A DNA stretch of 64,000 bases from Candidatus Nitrotoga sp. M5 (GCF_927904885.1 NZ_CAKMNW010000008.1:1-64000), one strand, 5' to 3'; numbered from the stretch's first letter, positions 17,184 through 28,874 are shown. Program-made: numbers and translations. The notes: generated by a model from the letters alone, not told the origin.

Positions 17184-18191
17184 ATGCGCATCGGCCCCTA
17201 TCATCTCAAAAACAATCTGCTTGTTGCTCCCATGGCGGGGGTGACTGATCGTCCTTTCCGCATGTTGTGCAAAAGTATGGGCGCAGGCATGGCGGTGAGC
17301 GAGATGGTGTCTTCCAACTCTTTGCTCTACGGATCCGAGAAGACCAAGCGGCGCGCCAATCACGAAGGTGAAGTCGATCCCATTTCGGTGCAGATTGTCG
17401 GTGCCGATCCCAACATGCTGGCGCGAGCCGCTCAATATAATGTGGATGAGGGCGCACAGATCATCGACATAAATATGGGTTGTCCCGCGAAAAAAATTTG
17501 CAACGTGATGGCCGGTTCCGCGCTACTGCAAGATGAAGCGCTGGTAGCGCGAATATTAGAAGCAGTGGTAGGTGCTGTGAACGTGCCGGTTACGCTTAAA
17601 ATACGTACCGGCTGGGATAAGCAAAATCGAAATGCAATTCGTATCGCCCAAATCGCCGAGGCAAGCGGTATTCAGGCGCTCGCCATTCACGGGCGAACAC
17701 GTGCTTGCGCGTACACCGGCGATGCTGAATATGACACAATCTCCGCAGTGAAAGCCAACGTCAACATCCCTATTATCGCTAACGGCGATATCACCACCCC
17801 GGAAAAAGCCCGCTATGTGTTACAGCAGACTGGCGCGGATGCTGTGATGATAGGGCGCGCAGCACAAGGGCGTCCGTGGCTGTTTCGTGAAATCGAGCAC
17901 TTCATTAAGACCGGTACACATCTACCCGCACCGCAAGTGGACGAGGTACTGCGCGTGCTGCTTAAGCATGTAAATGAACTTTACGCGTTCTATGGTGAAC
18001 ACACGGGTTTGCGCGTGGCACGCAAACATATCTCCTGGTACACCAAAGGACTGATTGGCTCTGCGCACTTTCGTCATCATATGAATCAACTGGAAAGCAG
18101 CACAGAACAATTAATGGCGGTCAATGAATTTTTTGACCTGCAATTACAGGGCGGCGAGCGCCTGTCCTACGTTGAGGAGCTGGCTGCATGA
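17184..18191 (+). CDS. dusB: tRNA-dihydrouridine synthase B
   Basis: A 335-residue flavin enzyme that reduces uridines in the D loop of tRNA. It opens MRIGPYHLKNNLLVAPMAGVTD, the FMN-binding start of the Dus TIM barrel. The catalytic cysteine is C100 in MGCPAKKICN, and HGRTR (about residue 172) and NGDI (about 198) are the conserved FMN/substrate segments. It overlaps fis by four bases, the dusB-fis operon typical of proteobacteria. Confidence 0.96.
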   Translation: MRIGPYHLKNNLLVAPMAGVTDRPFRMLCKSMGAGMAVSEMVSSNSLLYGSEKTKRRANHEGEVDPISVQIVGADPNMLARAAQYNVDEGAQIIDINMGCPAKKICNVMAGSALLQDEALVARILEAVVGAVNVPVTLKIRTGWDKQNRNAIRIAQIAEASGIQALAIHGRTRACAYTGDAEYDTISAVKANVNIPIIANGDITTPEKARYVLQQTGADAVMIGRAAQGRPWLFREIEHFIKTGTHLPAPQVDEVLRVLLKHVNELYAFYGEHTGLRVARKHISWYTKGLIGSAHFRHHMNQLESSTEQLMAVNEFFDLQLQGGERLSYVEELAA

Positions 18192-18538
18192 CAAATGAAG
18201 ATGATTGTATGTTGGGTGAGAACGACGTTGCGAAATATGTGCGCAAGGCAGTTACCGATTACTTCACGGATCTCGATGGTGAGAATCCATCATGTGCGGT
18301 GTATGAGATGGTAATGAATTGTGTTGAAAAGCCATTAATCGAAGCCGTTCTACAACATGCTGGCGGCAACCAGACGCGAGCAGCCGAATTATTGGGGCTT
18401 AACCGCAATACATTACGCAAAAAAATTCTGCAACACAGTACTCCGAGCAAAACTACGAACTTACAGCCCAATGCCCGACCCGAACGCAGGGCTGCTCAAA
18501 GATCCCAGCTTGATAAACAGAACGAAGAGAAAAGTTAA
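18188..18538 (+). CDS. fis: DNA-binding protein Fis with a C-terminal extension
   Basis: A 116-residue nucleoid protein. The C-terminal helix-turn-helix is clear: [20 protein letters not shown] followed by NRNTLRKKI, ending near residue 84. A hydrophilic tail of about 30 residues ([17 protein letters not shown] and onward) follows; most Fis proteins stop just after the HTH. The start overlaps dusB. Fis bends DNA and adjusts rRNA and growth-phase gene expression; in this lineage it lies next to purH. Confidence 0.93.
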   Translation: MTNEDDCMLGENDVAKYVRKAVTDYFTDLDGENPSCAVYEMVMNCVEKPLIEAVLQHAGGNQTRAAELLGLNRNTLRKKILQHSTPSKTTNLQPNARPERRAAQRSQLDKQNEEKS

Positions 18539-18540
18539 AT

Positions 18541-20106
18541 ATGGCTCCAATCAAACAAGCCCTCTTAAGTGTGTCGGACAAAACCGGCGTACTTGAATTC
18601 GCCAAAGGTTTGCAACAACTCGGCGTTACCATTCTGTCCACTGGCGGCACGGCCAAAATGCTTACCGATAACGGCATTCCGGTCACGGAAGTAGCCGATT
18701 ACACTGGCTTCCCCGAGATGCTGGATGGACGCGTAAAGACTCTGCAACCGAAAGTCCATGCCGGAATTCTGGCGCGACGGGATCTGCCGGAACATGTCGC
18801 CACACTGGAGAAGCACAGCATTCCGACTATTGATCTGGTAGTAGTAAATTTGTATCCGTTCGGCGCTACTGTCGCCAAACCCGATTGCACGCTTACAGAT
18901 GCAATCGAGAACATCGACATTGGCGGACCTACCATGGTGCGCGCCGCAGCAAAGAATTATCAACATGTAGCCATCGTCACTGACTCAAAAGATTACAGCG
19001 CCATTCTGACCGAAATGCATGCTAATGGCGGCGCCGTTTCTAACGCCACGCGTTTCAACCTGGCAAAAAAAGCTTTCTCGCACACTGCTGCATATGACAG
19101 CGCGATCAGCAATTACCTTACGGCAACTCACGCCAATGGCACTCGCAGCGAGTATCCAACACAAATCAATTTCAACTTTACCAAAGTGCAGGACATGCGC
19201 TACGGCGAAAATCCGCATCAAAATGCAGCCTTCTACCGTGATCTGAATGCGGCATCGGGTGGCATTGCCGATTACACCCAATTACAGGGCAAAGAACTAT
19301 CCTATAACAACATTGGCGATGCCGATTCAGCGTGGGAATGTGTCAAGACATTTGAGCAGCCCGCCTGCGTCATCGTCAAGCACGCCAATCCGTGCGGCGT
19401 AGCGATTGCCGATACACCACTTAATGCATATCAGCTGGCTTATATAACCGATCCCACCTCCGCATTCGGTGGCATCATCGCTTTTAACTGCGAGCTGGAT
19501 GCAGAAACTGCAACGACTATTACAACCAATCAATTTGTTGAAGTGATTATTGCACCTTCAGTGACTGAAGCGGCGCAACAGATTGTGGCTGCAAAACAAA
19601 ATGTGCGTCTGCTCACCGTGCCACTGTCCACTTCGCACAATCAACATGATGTGAAGCGGGTGAATGGCGGCTTATTGGTGCAATCACCTGACATTTTGAA
19701 CGTGCAGGCCGAGCAATTACGCGTGGTTACCAAGGCACAGCCGAGTGCGGAACAGTTAAAGGATCTACTGTTCGCCTGGCGCGTAGCCAAGTACGTAAAA
19801 TCAAATGCCATCGTGTTCTGCAAAGATGGGCGCACGTTAGGCGTAGGCGCCGGGCAAATGAGCCGGGTAGACAGCACTCGTATTGCCACCATCAAGGCAA
19901 AAAATGCAACTTGCAGCCTGGTTGGTTCAGTCGTCGCGTCAGATGCCTTCTTCCCGTTTCGTGATGGCGTAGACGTGCTGATCGAAGCGGGCGCGATAGC
20001 AGTAATCCAGCCTGGTGGCAGCATGCGCGATGAAGAAGTTATTGCTGCAGCGGATGAACATGGGTTGGTAATGGTGTTTACGGGCTATCGTCATTTTAGA
20101 CATTAA
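18541..20106 (+). CDS. purH: Bifunctional AICAR transformylase/IMP cyclohydrolase
   Basis: A 521-residue enzyme for the last two steps of IMP synthesis. The N-terminal MGS-like cyclohydrolase domain (about 1-140) has LSVSDKTGV and [16 protein letters not shown]. The transformylase domain follows, with the catalytic KHANPCG near residue 280 and [13 protein letters not shown] MRYGENPHQ near residue 220. Length is as expected. It starts two bases after the fis stop, so it is probably cotranscribed with dusB-fis. Confidence 0.97.
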   Translation: MAPIKQALLSVSDKTGVLEFAKGLQQLGVTILSTGGTAKMLTDNGIPVTEVADYTGFPEMLDGRVKTLQPKVHAGILARRDLPEHVATLEKHSIPTIDLVVVNLYPFGATVAKPDCTLTDAIENIDIGGPTMVRAAAKNYQHVAIVTDSKDYSAILTEMHANGGAVSNATRFNLAKKAFSHTAAYDSAISNYLTATHANGTRSEYPTQINFNFTKVQDMRYGENPHQNAAFYRDLNAASGGIADYTQLQGKELSYNNIGDADSAWECVKTFEQPACVIVKHANPCGVAIADTPLNAYQLAYITDPTSAFGGIIAFNCELDAETATTITTNQFVEVIIAPSVTEAAQQIVAAKQNVRLLTVPLSTSHNQHDVKRVNGGLLVQSPDILNVQAEQLRVVTKAQPSAEQLKDLLFAWRVAKYVKSNAIVFCKDGRTLGVGAGQMSRVDSTRIATIKAKNATCSLVGSVVASDAFFPFRDGVDVLIEAGAIAVIQPGGSMRDEEVIAAADEHGLVMVFTGYRHFRH

Positions 20107-20193
20107 AAATTTTATCCACAGAGACACAAGCCCACCTTATTTGCTTCAAATTTTCTATCCTCGTGACCTCTGTGACAAATCTGAGGTTATGTT

Positions 20194-21471
20194 ATGAAAA
20201 TTTTAGTAGTGGGCAGCGGTGGTCGAGAACATGCACTGGCATGGCGTCTAGCCCAAGCCTCCAAGGTGCAGAGGGTGTACGTCGCACCAGGTAATGCCGG
20301 TACAGCGCTTGAAAACGGAGTGGACAATATTGCCATCACCGCTATCCCAGATCTCATCGCATTTGTACAACGCGAACACATCCATCTGACCGTAGTCGGC
20401 CCGGAAGCACCTTTGGCAGCTGGCATCGTGGATGACTTTCGTGCCGCCGGACTGAAAATTTTCGGCCCAACCAAAGCGGCGGCACAACTGGAAAGTTCAA
20501 AAGATTTCGCCAAAAATTTCATGGCGCGCCACCATATCCCTACTGCTTTTTATCAAACCTTCAGTAAGGTAGCGGATGCGTGTGCTTACGTGGAAAAACA
20601 AGGTGCGCCCATTGTAATCAAAGCTGATGGCTTGGCTGCAGGCAAAGGGGTGATCGTAGCAATGACCGTGCAAGAAGCTCATGAAGCCATAACCATGATG
20701 CTGTCCGACAACAAATTGGGTGATGCTGGCGCGCGCGTGGTTGTAGAGGAATTTCTGGTTGGCGAGGAAGCCAGTTTTATCGTCATGGTGGACGGCAAGC
20801 ATGCACTCCCGCTGGCGACCAGCCAGGATCATAAACGACTACTGGATGGCGATAATGGGCCCAACACCGGTGGCATGGGCGCATATTCACCTGCACCGGT
20901 GGTTACACCAGGACTGCATGCGCGCGTGATGCGCGAGGTAATAATGCCAGTGGTGCAGGGCATGGAAAAAGAAGGGCTCTCTTACACCGGTTTTCTATAT
21001 GCGGGACTGATGATAGACCCACAAAATAATTACAAGGTGCTAGAATTTAATTGTCGCATGGGTGACCCAGAGACCCAGCCGATTTTGTTGCGCCTGAAGA
21101 GTGATCTGCTGATGCTACTGGAGCATGCAGTCAACGGCACCTTGAACAAGGTGGAGGCGGAATGGGACAGGCGCACAGCGCTCGGCGTGGTACTGGCCGC
21201 CGCCAAATACCCCGACACACCCCGAAAAGGCGATATTATTACCGGTCTGCCCAAAACACAGGAAGAAGATGTACATGTGTTTCATGCCGGCACTGTCATG
21301 CAAGATAACGAGGTAGTCACCAGCGGTGGACGTGTGTTATGCGTTACAACGTTAGGCGATAGCGTAAAAATTGCTCAGCGCCGTGCTTATCAGGTTGCCG
21401 AAAATATTCGTTTCGAAGGCTGCCAGATGCGCCACGATATTGGTTATCACGCTACTTTGCCCAGAAAATAA
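20194..21471 (+). CDS. purD: Phosphoribosylamine-glycine ligase
   Basis: A 425-residue ATP-grasp enzyme joining glycine to phosphoribosylamine, the second step of purine synthesis. MKILVVGSGGREHALAW is the conserved start; GPEAPLAAG, the ATP-grasp segment IKADGLAAGKGV (about residue 145) and CRMGDPETQP (about 290) are family signatures. GAGGTTATG gives a ribosome-binding site. It lies 87 bp after purH. Confidence 0.97.
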   Translation: MKILVVGSGGREHALAWRLAQASKVQRVYVAPGNAGTALENGVDNIAITAIPDLIAFVQREHIHLTVVGPEAPLAAGIVDDFRAAGLKIFGPTKAAAQLESSKDFAKNFMARHHIPTAFYQTFSKVADACAYVEKQGAPIVIKADGLAAGKGVIVAMTVQEAHEAITMMLSDNKLGDAGARVVVEEFLVGEEASFIVMVDGKHALPLATSQDHKRLLDGDNGPNTGGMGAYSPAPVVTPGLHARVMREVIMPVVQGMEKEGLSYTGFLYAGLMIDPQNNYKVLEFNCRMGDPETQPILLRLKSDLLMLLEHAVNGTLNKVEAEWDRRTALGVVLAAAKYPDTPRKGDIITGLPKTQEEDVHVFHAGTVMQDNEVVTSGGRVLCVTTLGDSVKIAQRRAYQVAENIRFEGCQMRHDIGYHATLPRK

Positions 21472-21589
21472 CGACCTCTTCATAAAGCTGCGATTTCATT
21501 GTCACAGAATATCTGTTATGACTTGGGTTATTACCATGTACAACCGTGCGATGTAGCATCACTCAAGGCTCAAAGAATGCGTGACTAAA

Positions 21590-21787
21590 AGCCTGCCTGG
21601 CTTAAAGAATCGCAGCAAAAATTGCGCTAAACGAGGGTAAGTTTTGCGGGCTTTCATCTTGTGATGAAAAACCTGCTTGCCACACTTGACGATTTTGCAG
21701 GGTAACTGTGGTTCTATTGCCCGAAAACGGCTAAATAGTCACCACTCAGTTCAATTTTCGGCCAATTTCTTTTGAGTCATACAGGCT
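21590..21787. repeat. Palindromic dispersed repeat, copy 2 (about 198 bp)
   Basis: Related to the element at 5063-5172. The left part shares CTTAAAGAATCG, AGCAAAAATT and AACGAGGG with copy 1, and the right end is an imperfect inverted copy of the left (AGCCTG...AGGCT). A longer internal segment is not in copy 1. No reading frame. It fills most of the purD-hemF spacer. Confidence 0.65.
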
Positions 21788-21841
21788 GCTTGGAGAGCCA
21801 TCGCTCATCCGCAAACAAATACGAAACTAATTGGAGGAAGC

Positions 21842-22738
21842 ATGGATAGTGCCGCAGTCAAAAAATTCTTGTTCGAGTTGCAAGACACAATTGTGGCTCG
21901 TTTGGAACAGGTGGACGGCAACAAGTTTCGGCGTGACAGCTGGGATCGCCCAGAAGGTGGGGGCGGACGAAGCTGCATCCTCGAAGAAGGAAATGTCCTG
22001 GAGCGCGGCGGGGTAGCTTTCTCTCATGTAACAGGTAACAAGATGCCTCCTTCCGCCACAGCACATCGTCCGGAATTGGCAGGATGTACATGGGAGGCAA
22101 TGGGTGTGTCTTTGGTATTCCACCCGCGCAACCCTTATGCACCCACCGTACATATGAATGTGCGTATGTTCATGGCGAAAAAAGATAACGGTGAAATCGC
22201 ATTCTGGTTTGGCGGCGGAATGGATTTAACCCCTTATTATGGCTTTGAGGAAGATGCCGTACATTTCCATCAGACTTGCCAGAGCGCGTTGACACCATTC
22301 GGCGATCACCTCTTTCCAAAATACAAAAAATGGTGCGATGAATATTTCTTTATCAAGCATCGCAACGAAACGCGTGGTGTGGGCGGTATTTTTTTCGACG
22401 ACTTGAGTGAGCCAGACTTTGCTAGTGCTTTTGCCATTCAACAAAGCGTGGGCAATCATTTTCTTTCCGCCTATGTGCCTATCCTGGAACGCCGCAAAGA
22501 CACGCCCTATGGAGAGCGTGAACGTGACTTCCAGCTTTATCGGCGAGGACGTTATGTCGAATTTAATTTGGTTATAGACCGTGGCACTATCTTCGGACTG
22601 CAAAGCAATGGGCGTATCGAATCTATTTTGCTATCCATGCCACCGCTAGTGAAGTGGCGCTATGACTGGCACCCGGAGAAAGGTTCACAAGAGGCGGAAC
22701 TATACGAGAAATTTTTAGTGCCTAAGGACTGGGTGTAA
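21842..22738 (+). CDS. hemF: Oxygen-dependent coproporphyrinogen III oxidase
   Basis: A 298-residue enzyme that uses O2 to decarboxylate coproporphyrinogen III to protoporphyrinogen IX in haem synthesis. Signatures are [21 protein letters not shown] residues near 60-75, [14 protein letters not shown], the active-site [15 protein letters not shown] (about 123-137) and [10 protein letters not shown] (about 178). GGAGGAAGC precedes the ATG. It requires oxygen, so the organism must carry out haem synthesis under at least microaerobic conditions; no hemN is in the window. Confidence 0.97.
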   Translation: MDSAAVKKFLFELQDTIVARLEQVDGNKFRRDSWDRPEGGGGRSCILEEGNVLERGGVAFSHVTGNKMPPSATAHRPELAGCTWEAMGVSLVFHPRNPYAPTVHMNVRMFMAKKDNGEIAFWFGGGMDLTPYYGFEEDAVHFHQTCQSALTPFGDHLFPKYKKWCDEYFFIKHRNETRGVGGIFFDDLSEPDFASAFAIQQSVGNHFLSAYVPILERRKDTPYGERERDFQLYRRGRYVEFNLVIDRGTIFGLQSNGRIESILLSMPPLVKWRYDWHPEKGSQEAELYEKFLVPKDWV

Positions 22739-22885
22739 ATTTTGTTGTTAGGGTTCGTAAGTCAATTATGTTAGACGATTTGACGGCCAGATCTGCTGGT
22801 CAGCCCAACTGTAGTAGCTAACATTGCGACTAAGCGACAGCATGGTTTAGAATGTCCCTCCAACAGACAATCAAGGTATTGATAC

Positions 22886-23689
22886 GTGTCATCTCAAACG
22901 CTAGTTGAAATTCGCGACGTCAATTTTGGCTATGACAGCCGCCTCATACTGAAAGGTGCCAACTTAACTTTCCCCAAGGGCAAAGTGATCGCAGTTATGG
23001 GCGGCAGCGGCAGCGGCAAGACAACATTGCTTCAGCTTATCGCTGGTGCGCTTAAACCAAGCAGTGGCTATGTAAAAGTTGATGGGCAGGTGATACATAA
23101 GCTTGACCATAAAGATTTATTCCGTATGCGCCGCCGGATGGGCATGCTGTTTCAGTTTGGAGCGCTATTCACTGATCTGTCTGTGTATGACAATGTAGCA
23201 TTTCAGATGCGCGAGCATACTGATCTGCCGGAAGAGATTATTCGGGATTTAGTATTGATGAAACTTCATGCGGTGGGATTGCGAGGCACGGAACATTTGA
23301 TGCCTGTTGAGCTTTCAGGCGGCATGGCGCGACGCGTGGCATTGGCACGTACAATTGCGCTGGATCCAACGTTGATAATGTATGACGAGCCGTTTACCGG
23401 ACTGGATCCTATCTCACTTTCCGTGGTGGCTAATCTCATTCGTCGCCTGAACGATGCGTTGGGTGCGACTTCGGTAGTGGTCACACATGACGTTCGGGAA
23501 TCACTTAAGATCGTTGACTATATTTATTTTATTGCTGATGGGGTAGTGGCTGCTGAAGGAACTCCAGATGAAATAAGGGCTTCCGATAAGCCGTTCGTGC
23601 ATCAATTCATGCATGGCGAAATGGACGGCCCAGTTCCATTTCATTTTCCCACCGGGGATTACAGGCAAGATTTGAATTTACGGCCCTGA
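22886..23689 (+). CDS. mlaF: Phospholipid ABC transporter ATP-binding protein MlaF
   Basis: A 267-residue ATPase of the Mla system, which moves phospholipids between the outer and inner membranes. Walker A GGSGSGKTT (about residue 38-46), signature LSGGMARR (about 143), Walker B LIMYDEP (about 163) and the H-loop VVTHD (about 200) are intact. It starts with GTG at 22886. First gene of mlaFEDCB; five bases separate it from mlaE. Confidence 0.95.
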   Translation: MSSQTLVEIRDVNFGYDSRLILKGANLTFPKGKVIAVMGGSGSGKTTLLQLIAGALKPSSGYVKVDGQVIHKLDHKDLFRMRRRMGMLFQFGALFTDLSVYDNVAFQMREHTDLPEEIIRDLVLMKLHAVGLRGTEHLMPVELSGGMARRVALARTIALDPTLIMYDEPFTGLDPISLSVVANLIRRLNDALGATSVVVTHDVRESLKIVDYIYFIADGVVAAEGTPDEIRASDKPFVHQFMHGEMDGPVPFHFPTGDYRQDLNLRP

Positions 23690-23694
23690 CGACG

Positions 23695-24480
23695 ATGATC
23701 ATTGAAAATCTGAGGTCTATAGGGCATCGCATAGTGAATGCAGTATGGCGTATTGGATATGCCTCCCGCTTCTTCATGCTGATTCTGCTTTATTCTGGGG
23801 TCAGCTTCAGACGATTTCACTTGATTATCAAGGAGATATTCTCTAGCGGGGTGATGTCGCTTATAATAATTTTAGTGGCTGGTTTGTTTGTCGGCATGGT
23901 CTTGGGATTGCAGGGCTACGAAACACTCAAACGCTACGGCGCAGAATCTGCACTGGGATCACTTGTAGCACTAAGTTTAGTGCGCGAATTGGGGCCGGTG
24001 CTGGCTGCCTTGCTGTTTGCGAGTCGTGCTGGTTCGGCGATGACCGCGGAGATTGGTTTGATGAAGGCTACCGATCAAATTTCCGCGATGGCGCTGATGG
24101 CGATCAACCCGATAGCGCGCTTGGTTGCGCCTCGTTTTTGGGCTGGAGTCATTTCTGTACCGCTACTGGCAGCATTATTTTCTGTCATGGGTGTATTTGG
24201 TGGATATTTGGTGGGAGTGGTGCTGATTGGAGTGGATCAAGGTTCGTTCTGGTCGCAAATGCAGTCTGGGGTCGATTTTCGGTACGACATAGTGAACGGG
24301 ATGATTAAGAGCGCCGTATTTGGCGTGGTCGTAACTGTCATCGCACTGTTCGAAGGCTATGTTGCACCACCTACCGCAGAAGGGGTATCCGGTGCAACCA
24401 CACGAACAGTAGTCCAATCGTCGCTGGCAATTTTATTTTTGGATTTTATATTGACCGCATTTATGTTCCAAGGGGAATAG
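23695..24480 (+). CDS. mlaE: Phospholipid ABC transporter permease MlaE
   Basis: A 261-residue inner-membrane protein with five to six hydrophobic segments. It has the MlaE/permease signatures LGPVLAALLFASRAGSAMTAEIG (about 100-120) and EGYVAPPTAEGVSGATTRTVV near the end. It pairs with MlaF and MlaD. It starts five bases after mlaF and its stop is adjacent to the mlaD start. Confidence 0.96.
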   Translation: MIIENLRSIGHRIVNAVWRIGYASRFFMLILLYSGVSFRRFHLIIKEIFSSGVMSLIIILVAGLFVGMVLGLQGYETLKRYGAESALGSLVALSLVRELGPVLAALLFASRAGSAMTAEIGLMKATDQISAMALMAINPIARLVAPRFWAGVISVPLLAALFSVMGVFGGYLVGVVLIGVDQGSFWSQMQSGVDFRYDIVNGMIKSAVFGVVVTVIALFEGYVAPPTAEGVSGATTRTVVQSSLAILFLDFILTAFMFQGE

Positions 24481-24481
24481 T

Positions 24482-24943
24482 ATGACACGCACCACGTTGG
24501 ATTTATGGGTTGGCATATTTGTCGTGGCAGGTTTTGCGGCCTTGACGGTGCTGGCGTTGAAGGTGGGGAATTTGAGTACGTACAACACGTCCGAGACATA
24601 CCAGTTGCAGGCTTATTTTTCTAACATCGGTGGCCTTAAGTCCCAGGCATCCATCAAAAGCTCTGGCGTACTCATCGGACGGGTGTCTCAAATCAGTCTG
24701 GATTCCGAACGCTTTGAGGCAAAAGTAACCATGTTGATAGACAAGCGTTACCAGTTCCCTAAAGATACATTCGCTAATATCCTGACTTCAGGATTGTTAG
24801 GCGAGCAGTACATTGGCTTGATGCCGGGTGGTGATGAAAAATTCCTGAAAGCAGGTGACGAAATCAAGAAAACGCAGTCTGCCATGGTGTTGGAAGATTT
24901 AATCGGAAAATTCTTATATAGCAAGGCTGAAGATTCAAATTAA
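24482..24943 (+). CDS. mlaD: Phospholipid-binding MCE-domain protein MlaD
   Basis: A 153-residue protein with an N-terminal membrane anchor (about residues 8-26) and one MCE domain (about 37-115) with the conserved FSNIGGLKSQASIKSSGVLIGRV. MCE domains form a hexameric ring with a lipid channel above MlaE. It starts two bases after mlaE ends. Confidence 0.95.
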   Translation: MTRTTLDLWVGIFVVAGFAALTVLALKVGNLSTYNTSETYQLQAYFSNIGGLKSQASIKSSGVLIGRVSQISLDSERFEAKVTMLIDKRYQFPKDTFANILTSGLLGEQYIGLMPGGDEKFLKAGDEIKKTQSAMVLEDLIGKFLYSKAEDSN

Positions 24944-24967
24944 CTTAATAAATTATAGGTACCGAAT

Positions 24968-25585
24968 ATGAAAAAAATAATTGCATTCTGGATGGGGGCG
25001 CTGCTGGCATGTGTATCACTGGGCGTACAGGCGAATACGCCAGAGCCAGAGGCGTTAATCAGAAATACCGTGGAAGAAGTCCTGTCCATCGTTAGGCAAG
25101 ATAAGGACATTCAGGCTGGCAACAAGGAAAAAGTGACTGAATTGGTAGATACAAAGGTTCTGCCGCATTTTAATTTTACTCATATGACCAGACTTGCCAT
25201 AGGCAGGAACTGGCGTAAGGCTTCACCGGAACAAAGGGAGGTCTTGGAAATCGAGTTTCGTAATTTGCTGGTACGCACTTACACCAACGCATTCACTACT
25301 TACCAAGACCAGGAGGTAAAGGTGCTGCCGCTCAAAATGGCAAACGATGCTACTGAGGTAACCGTAAAAACTTTAATAAAAAACAAAGGAAAACCACCAA
25401 CATATGTAAATTATGATATGGAAAAGACAGCGCGCGGATGGAAAGTTTACGACCTGTTGATTGAAGGTGTGAGCTTGGTTACTAATTATCGCGGTACCTT
25501 TAATGACCAAATTAAGCAGAACGGTATTGATGGATTGATTAAAACGTTAATGGAGAAAAATCAGTCTCAGGTGGCGACCGAATGA
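24968..25585 (+). CDS. mlaC: Periplasmic phospholipid carrier MlaC
   Basis: A 205-residue protein with a signal peptide (about 1-22, ending VQA) and the Tol-Tol-Ttg2 domain. Family signatures include HFNFTHMTRLAIGRNWRKA (about 62-80) and GWKVYDLLIEGVSL near the C-terminus. MlaC shuttles phospholipid between the MlaA complex in the outer membrane and MlaFEDB. Its TGA overlaps the mlaB start. Confidence 0.95.
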   Translation: MKKIIAFWMGALLACVSLGVQANTPEPEALIRNTVEEVLSIVRQDKDIQAGNKEKVTELVDTKVLPHFNFTHMTRLAIGRNWRKASPEQREVLEIEFRNLLVRTYTNAFTTYQDQEVKVLPLKMANDATEVTVKTLIKNKGKPPTYVNYDMEKTARGWKVYDLLIEGVSLVTNYRGTFNDQIKQNGIDGLIKTLMEKNQSQVATE

Positions 25586-25884
25586 TTGAACGCGATGGTG
25601 GTTATGTGCACGTTTCGAGCAGTCTGACCATTGAAACGGTTACAACTCTGTTCAAAAATGGGTTGCAGTCAGATAAAAAAATGCCGCTGGTGGTTGACTT
25701 GGCTCAGGTCGAAACGGTGGATTCTGCTGCGGTCAGCTTGTTGCTGTCTTGGCTACGCGAGGCGCAGCGTAACAGTGTAGAACTTTGTTTCACTAATATT
25801 CCAGAGAGCTTGTTAAGCTTGGCCCGTTTGTATGGCGTTGTGGACATGCTACCGCTATGCGGTAATGACTCCTCTCAGCCTTGA
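25582..25884 (+). CDS. mlaB: STAS-domain protein MlaB
   Basis: A 100-residue STAS-domain protein starting within the last codons of mlaC (ATGA overlap). VVDLAQVETVDSAAVSLLLSW (about residues 36-57) is the STAS core. MlaB binds MlaF and is needed for MlaFEDB assembly. Last gene of the five-gene mla unit; no mlaA is present in the window. Confidence 0.88.
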   Translation: MIERDGGYVHVSSSLTIETVTTLFKNGLQSDKKMPLVVDLAQVETVDSAAVSLLLSWLREAQRNSVELCFTNIPESLLSLARLYGVVDMLPLCGNDSSQP

Positions 25885-25896
25885 ACTTTTAATTTG

Positions 25897-26799
25897 ATGC
25901 CACCTGCCATTGATGTGCGCCAAGCACGCAAGCGCTATGGAGAATTGCAAGCGTTGGACAGTGTGGATTTGCGTATCGAACAGGGTGAGTTCTTTGGTTT
26001 GCTAGGACCCAACGGTGCAGGGAAAACCACACTGATCAATTTGCTGTCCGGTCTTGCATTGCCAGACGAAGGACAGCTATCTGTACTAGGGCACGATGTA
26101 GTCAAGCAATATCGCGCTAGCCGCCGCGTGTTGGGTGTGGTTCCGCAAGAGTTAGCGTTTGATCCATTTTTCACAGTGCGCGAAACGTTACGTTTACAGT
26201 CTGGTTTTTTTGGATTGCGTCGTAACGACACCTGGATCGATGAGGTGATGCACCACTTAGATTTAACCGATAAGGCCGATACTAATATGCGTCGCCTGTC
26301 AGGTGGTATGAAACGACGTGTATTGGTGGCCCAGGCCTTGGTACATAAGCCGCCAGTTATTGTATTGGATGAACCGACTGCTGGGGTGGACGTTGAACTG
26401 CGCCAATCCTTATGGCGCTTCATCCAGCAGCTTAACCGCGATGGGCACACCATTCTGCTGACCACTCATTATCTGGAAGAAGCGGAGGCTTTGTGCACAC
26501 GAATTGCCATGCTCAAGCACGGCCGGATTGTAGCGCTGGATAGCACACAAAATCTTCTTAGTAGCCTGGCCGGTTGTCGCGTCAGACTAAAACTCGCGGG
26601 TAATTTGCCGGCCTCATTGCTGCTACAAGTGGTCGAACAGACGAACGATGATTACCTGCTGACATTACCATCTTACCAAGCATTGGAGTCGATGCTATCG
26701 GAGCTGCGTGTGGCCGGAGTTGAGGTGCATGAGATGACCTTGCAACAGCCTGACCTGGAAGAAGTCTTCTTACGTTTGGTGGGACGGGCCGGACATTGA
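25897..26799 (+). CDS. ABC-2 transporter ATP-binding protein (YadG-like)
   Basis: A 300-residue ATPase with Walker [10 protein letters not shown] (about 37-45), signature LSGGMKRR (about 136) and Walker B VIVLDEPTAGVD (about 157). ATG at 25897 is preferred to the TTG one codon earlier. It is followed by a permease after seven bases and forms an ABC-2 exporter. In betaproteobacteria this pair commonly follows the mla genes and resembles E. coli YadG/YadH. Substrate unknown. Confidence 0.9.
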   Translation: MPPAIDVRQARKRYGELQALDSVDLRIEQGEFFGLLGPNGAGKTTLINLLSGLALPDEGQLSVLGHDVVKQYRASRRVLGVVPQELAFDPFFTVRETLRLQSGFFGLRRNDTWIDEVMHHLDLTDKADTNMRRLSGGMKRRVLVAQALVHKPPVIVLDEPTAGVDVELRQSLWRFIQQLNRDGHTILLTTHYLEEAEALCTRIAMLKHGRIVALDSTQNLLSSLAGCRVRLKLAGNLPASLLLQVVEQTNDDYLLTLPSYQALESMLSELRVAGVEVHEMTLQQPDLEEVFLRLVGRAGH

Positions 26800-26806
26800 G
26801 ACGAGT

Positions 26807-27562
26807 ATGTTAAGTTTTTTCAGTCTTCTCTACAAAGAGGTATTCCGTGTGTGGAAGGTTGGCTTCCAGACCGTATTGGCTCCTGTGCTGACCGCACTGC
26901 TCTATTTGCTGATTTTTTCGCATGTATTAGCTCAGCATGTCGAGGTGTATCCAGGGGTGCATTACACCGCCTTCCTTATCCCGGGACTGATGATGATGGC
27001 AATATTGCAAAATGCTTTTGCCAACAGCTCTTCCAGCCTGATTCAGTCCAAGATTACCGGCAATATCGTGTTCGTGCTGCTGGCACCGATTGCCTACTGG
27101 GAATTCCTTGCGGCATATGTGCTTGCCTCTATGCTGCGAGGGTTGGTGGTAGGCATAGGAATATATTTGGCCGCACTTTGGTTTGCCCAGCCGCCGATGC
27201 TGTTTCCAATCTGGATTATATTGTTCGCGGTTCTGGGTAGCGCGATGCTTGGTTCACTGGGGGTAGTGGCCGGGATGTGGGCAGAAAAATTCGATCAACT
27301 TGCAGGATTCCAGAATTTCATTATCATGCCGTTGACTTTTTTGTCCGGCGTATTCTATTCCATTCACTCACTGCCACCCTTTTGGCAGGCGTTATCGCGT
27401 TTCAATCCATTTTTTTATATGATAGATGGTTTTCGTTATGGGTTCTTCGGAGTATCGGATATTTCTCCGTGGATAAGTTTGATGGTGGTGGGCGGCTGTA
27501 TGCTGGGCCTGATGCTGTTATCTTTGGGATTGTTAAAGTCCGGGTATAAGTTGCGGTACTAA
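26807..27562 (+). CDS. ABC-2 type transporter permease (YadH-like)
   Basis: A 251-residue membrane protein with six hydrophobic segments and the ABC-2 signature region (LTFLSGVFYSIHSLP followed by NPFFYMIDGFRYGF, about residues 175-215). It pairs with the ATPase immediately upstream. The substrate cannot be told from sequence. Next is murA after 61 bp; no bolA-like gene lies between, although one does in some relatives. Confidence 0.92.
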   Translation: MLSFFSLLYKEVFRVWKVGFQTVLAPVLTALLYLLIFSHVLAQHVEVYPGVHYTAFLIPGLMMMAILQNAFANSSSSLIQSKITGNIVFVLLAPIAYWEFLAAYVLASMLRGLVVGIGIYLAALWFAQPPMLFPIWIILFAVLGSAMLGSLGVVAGMWAEKFDQLAGFQNFIIMPLTFLSGVFYSIHSLPPFWQALSRFNPFFYMIDGFRYGFFGVSDISPWISLMVVGGCMLGLMLLSLGLLKSGYKLRY

Positions 27563-27593
27563 CATAATGCAAAGCTTAGCGAGAATACATTAA

Positions 27594-28874
<1,281 letters not shown>

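Noticed and set aside
20117..20174. Inverted CACAGAG/CTCTGTG pair in the purH-purD spacer
   Set aside because: The stem is only 7 bp with a 44-nt loop and no repeat elsewhere in the window was seen.
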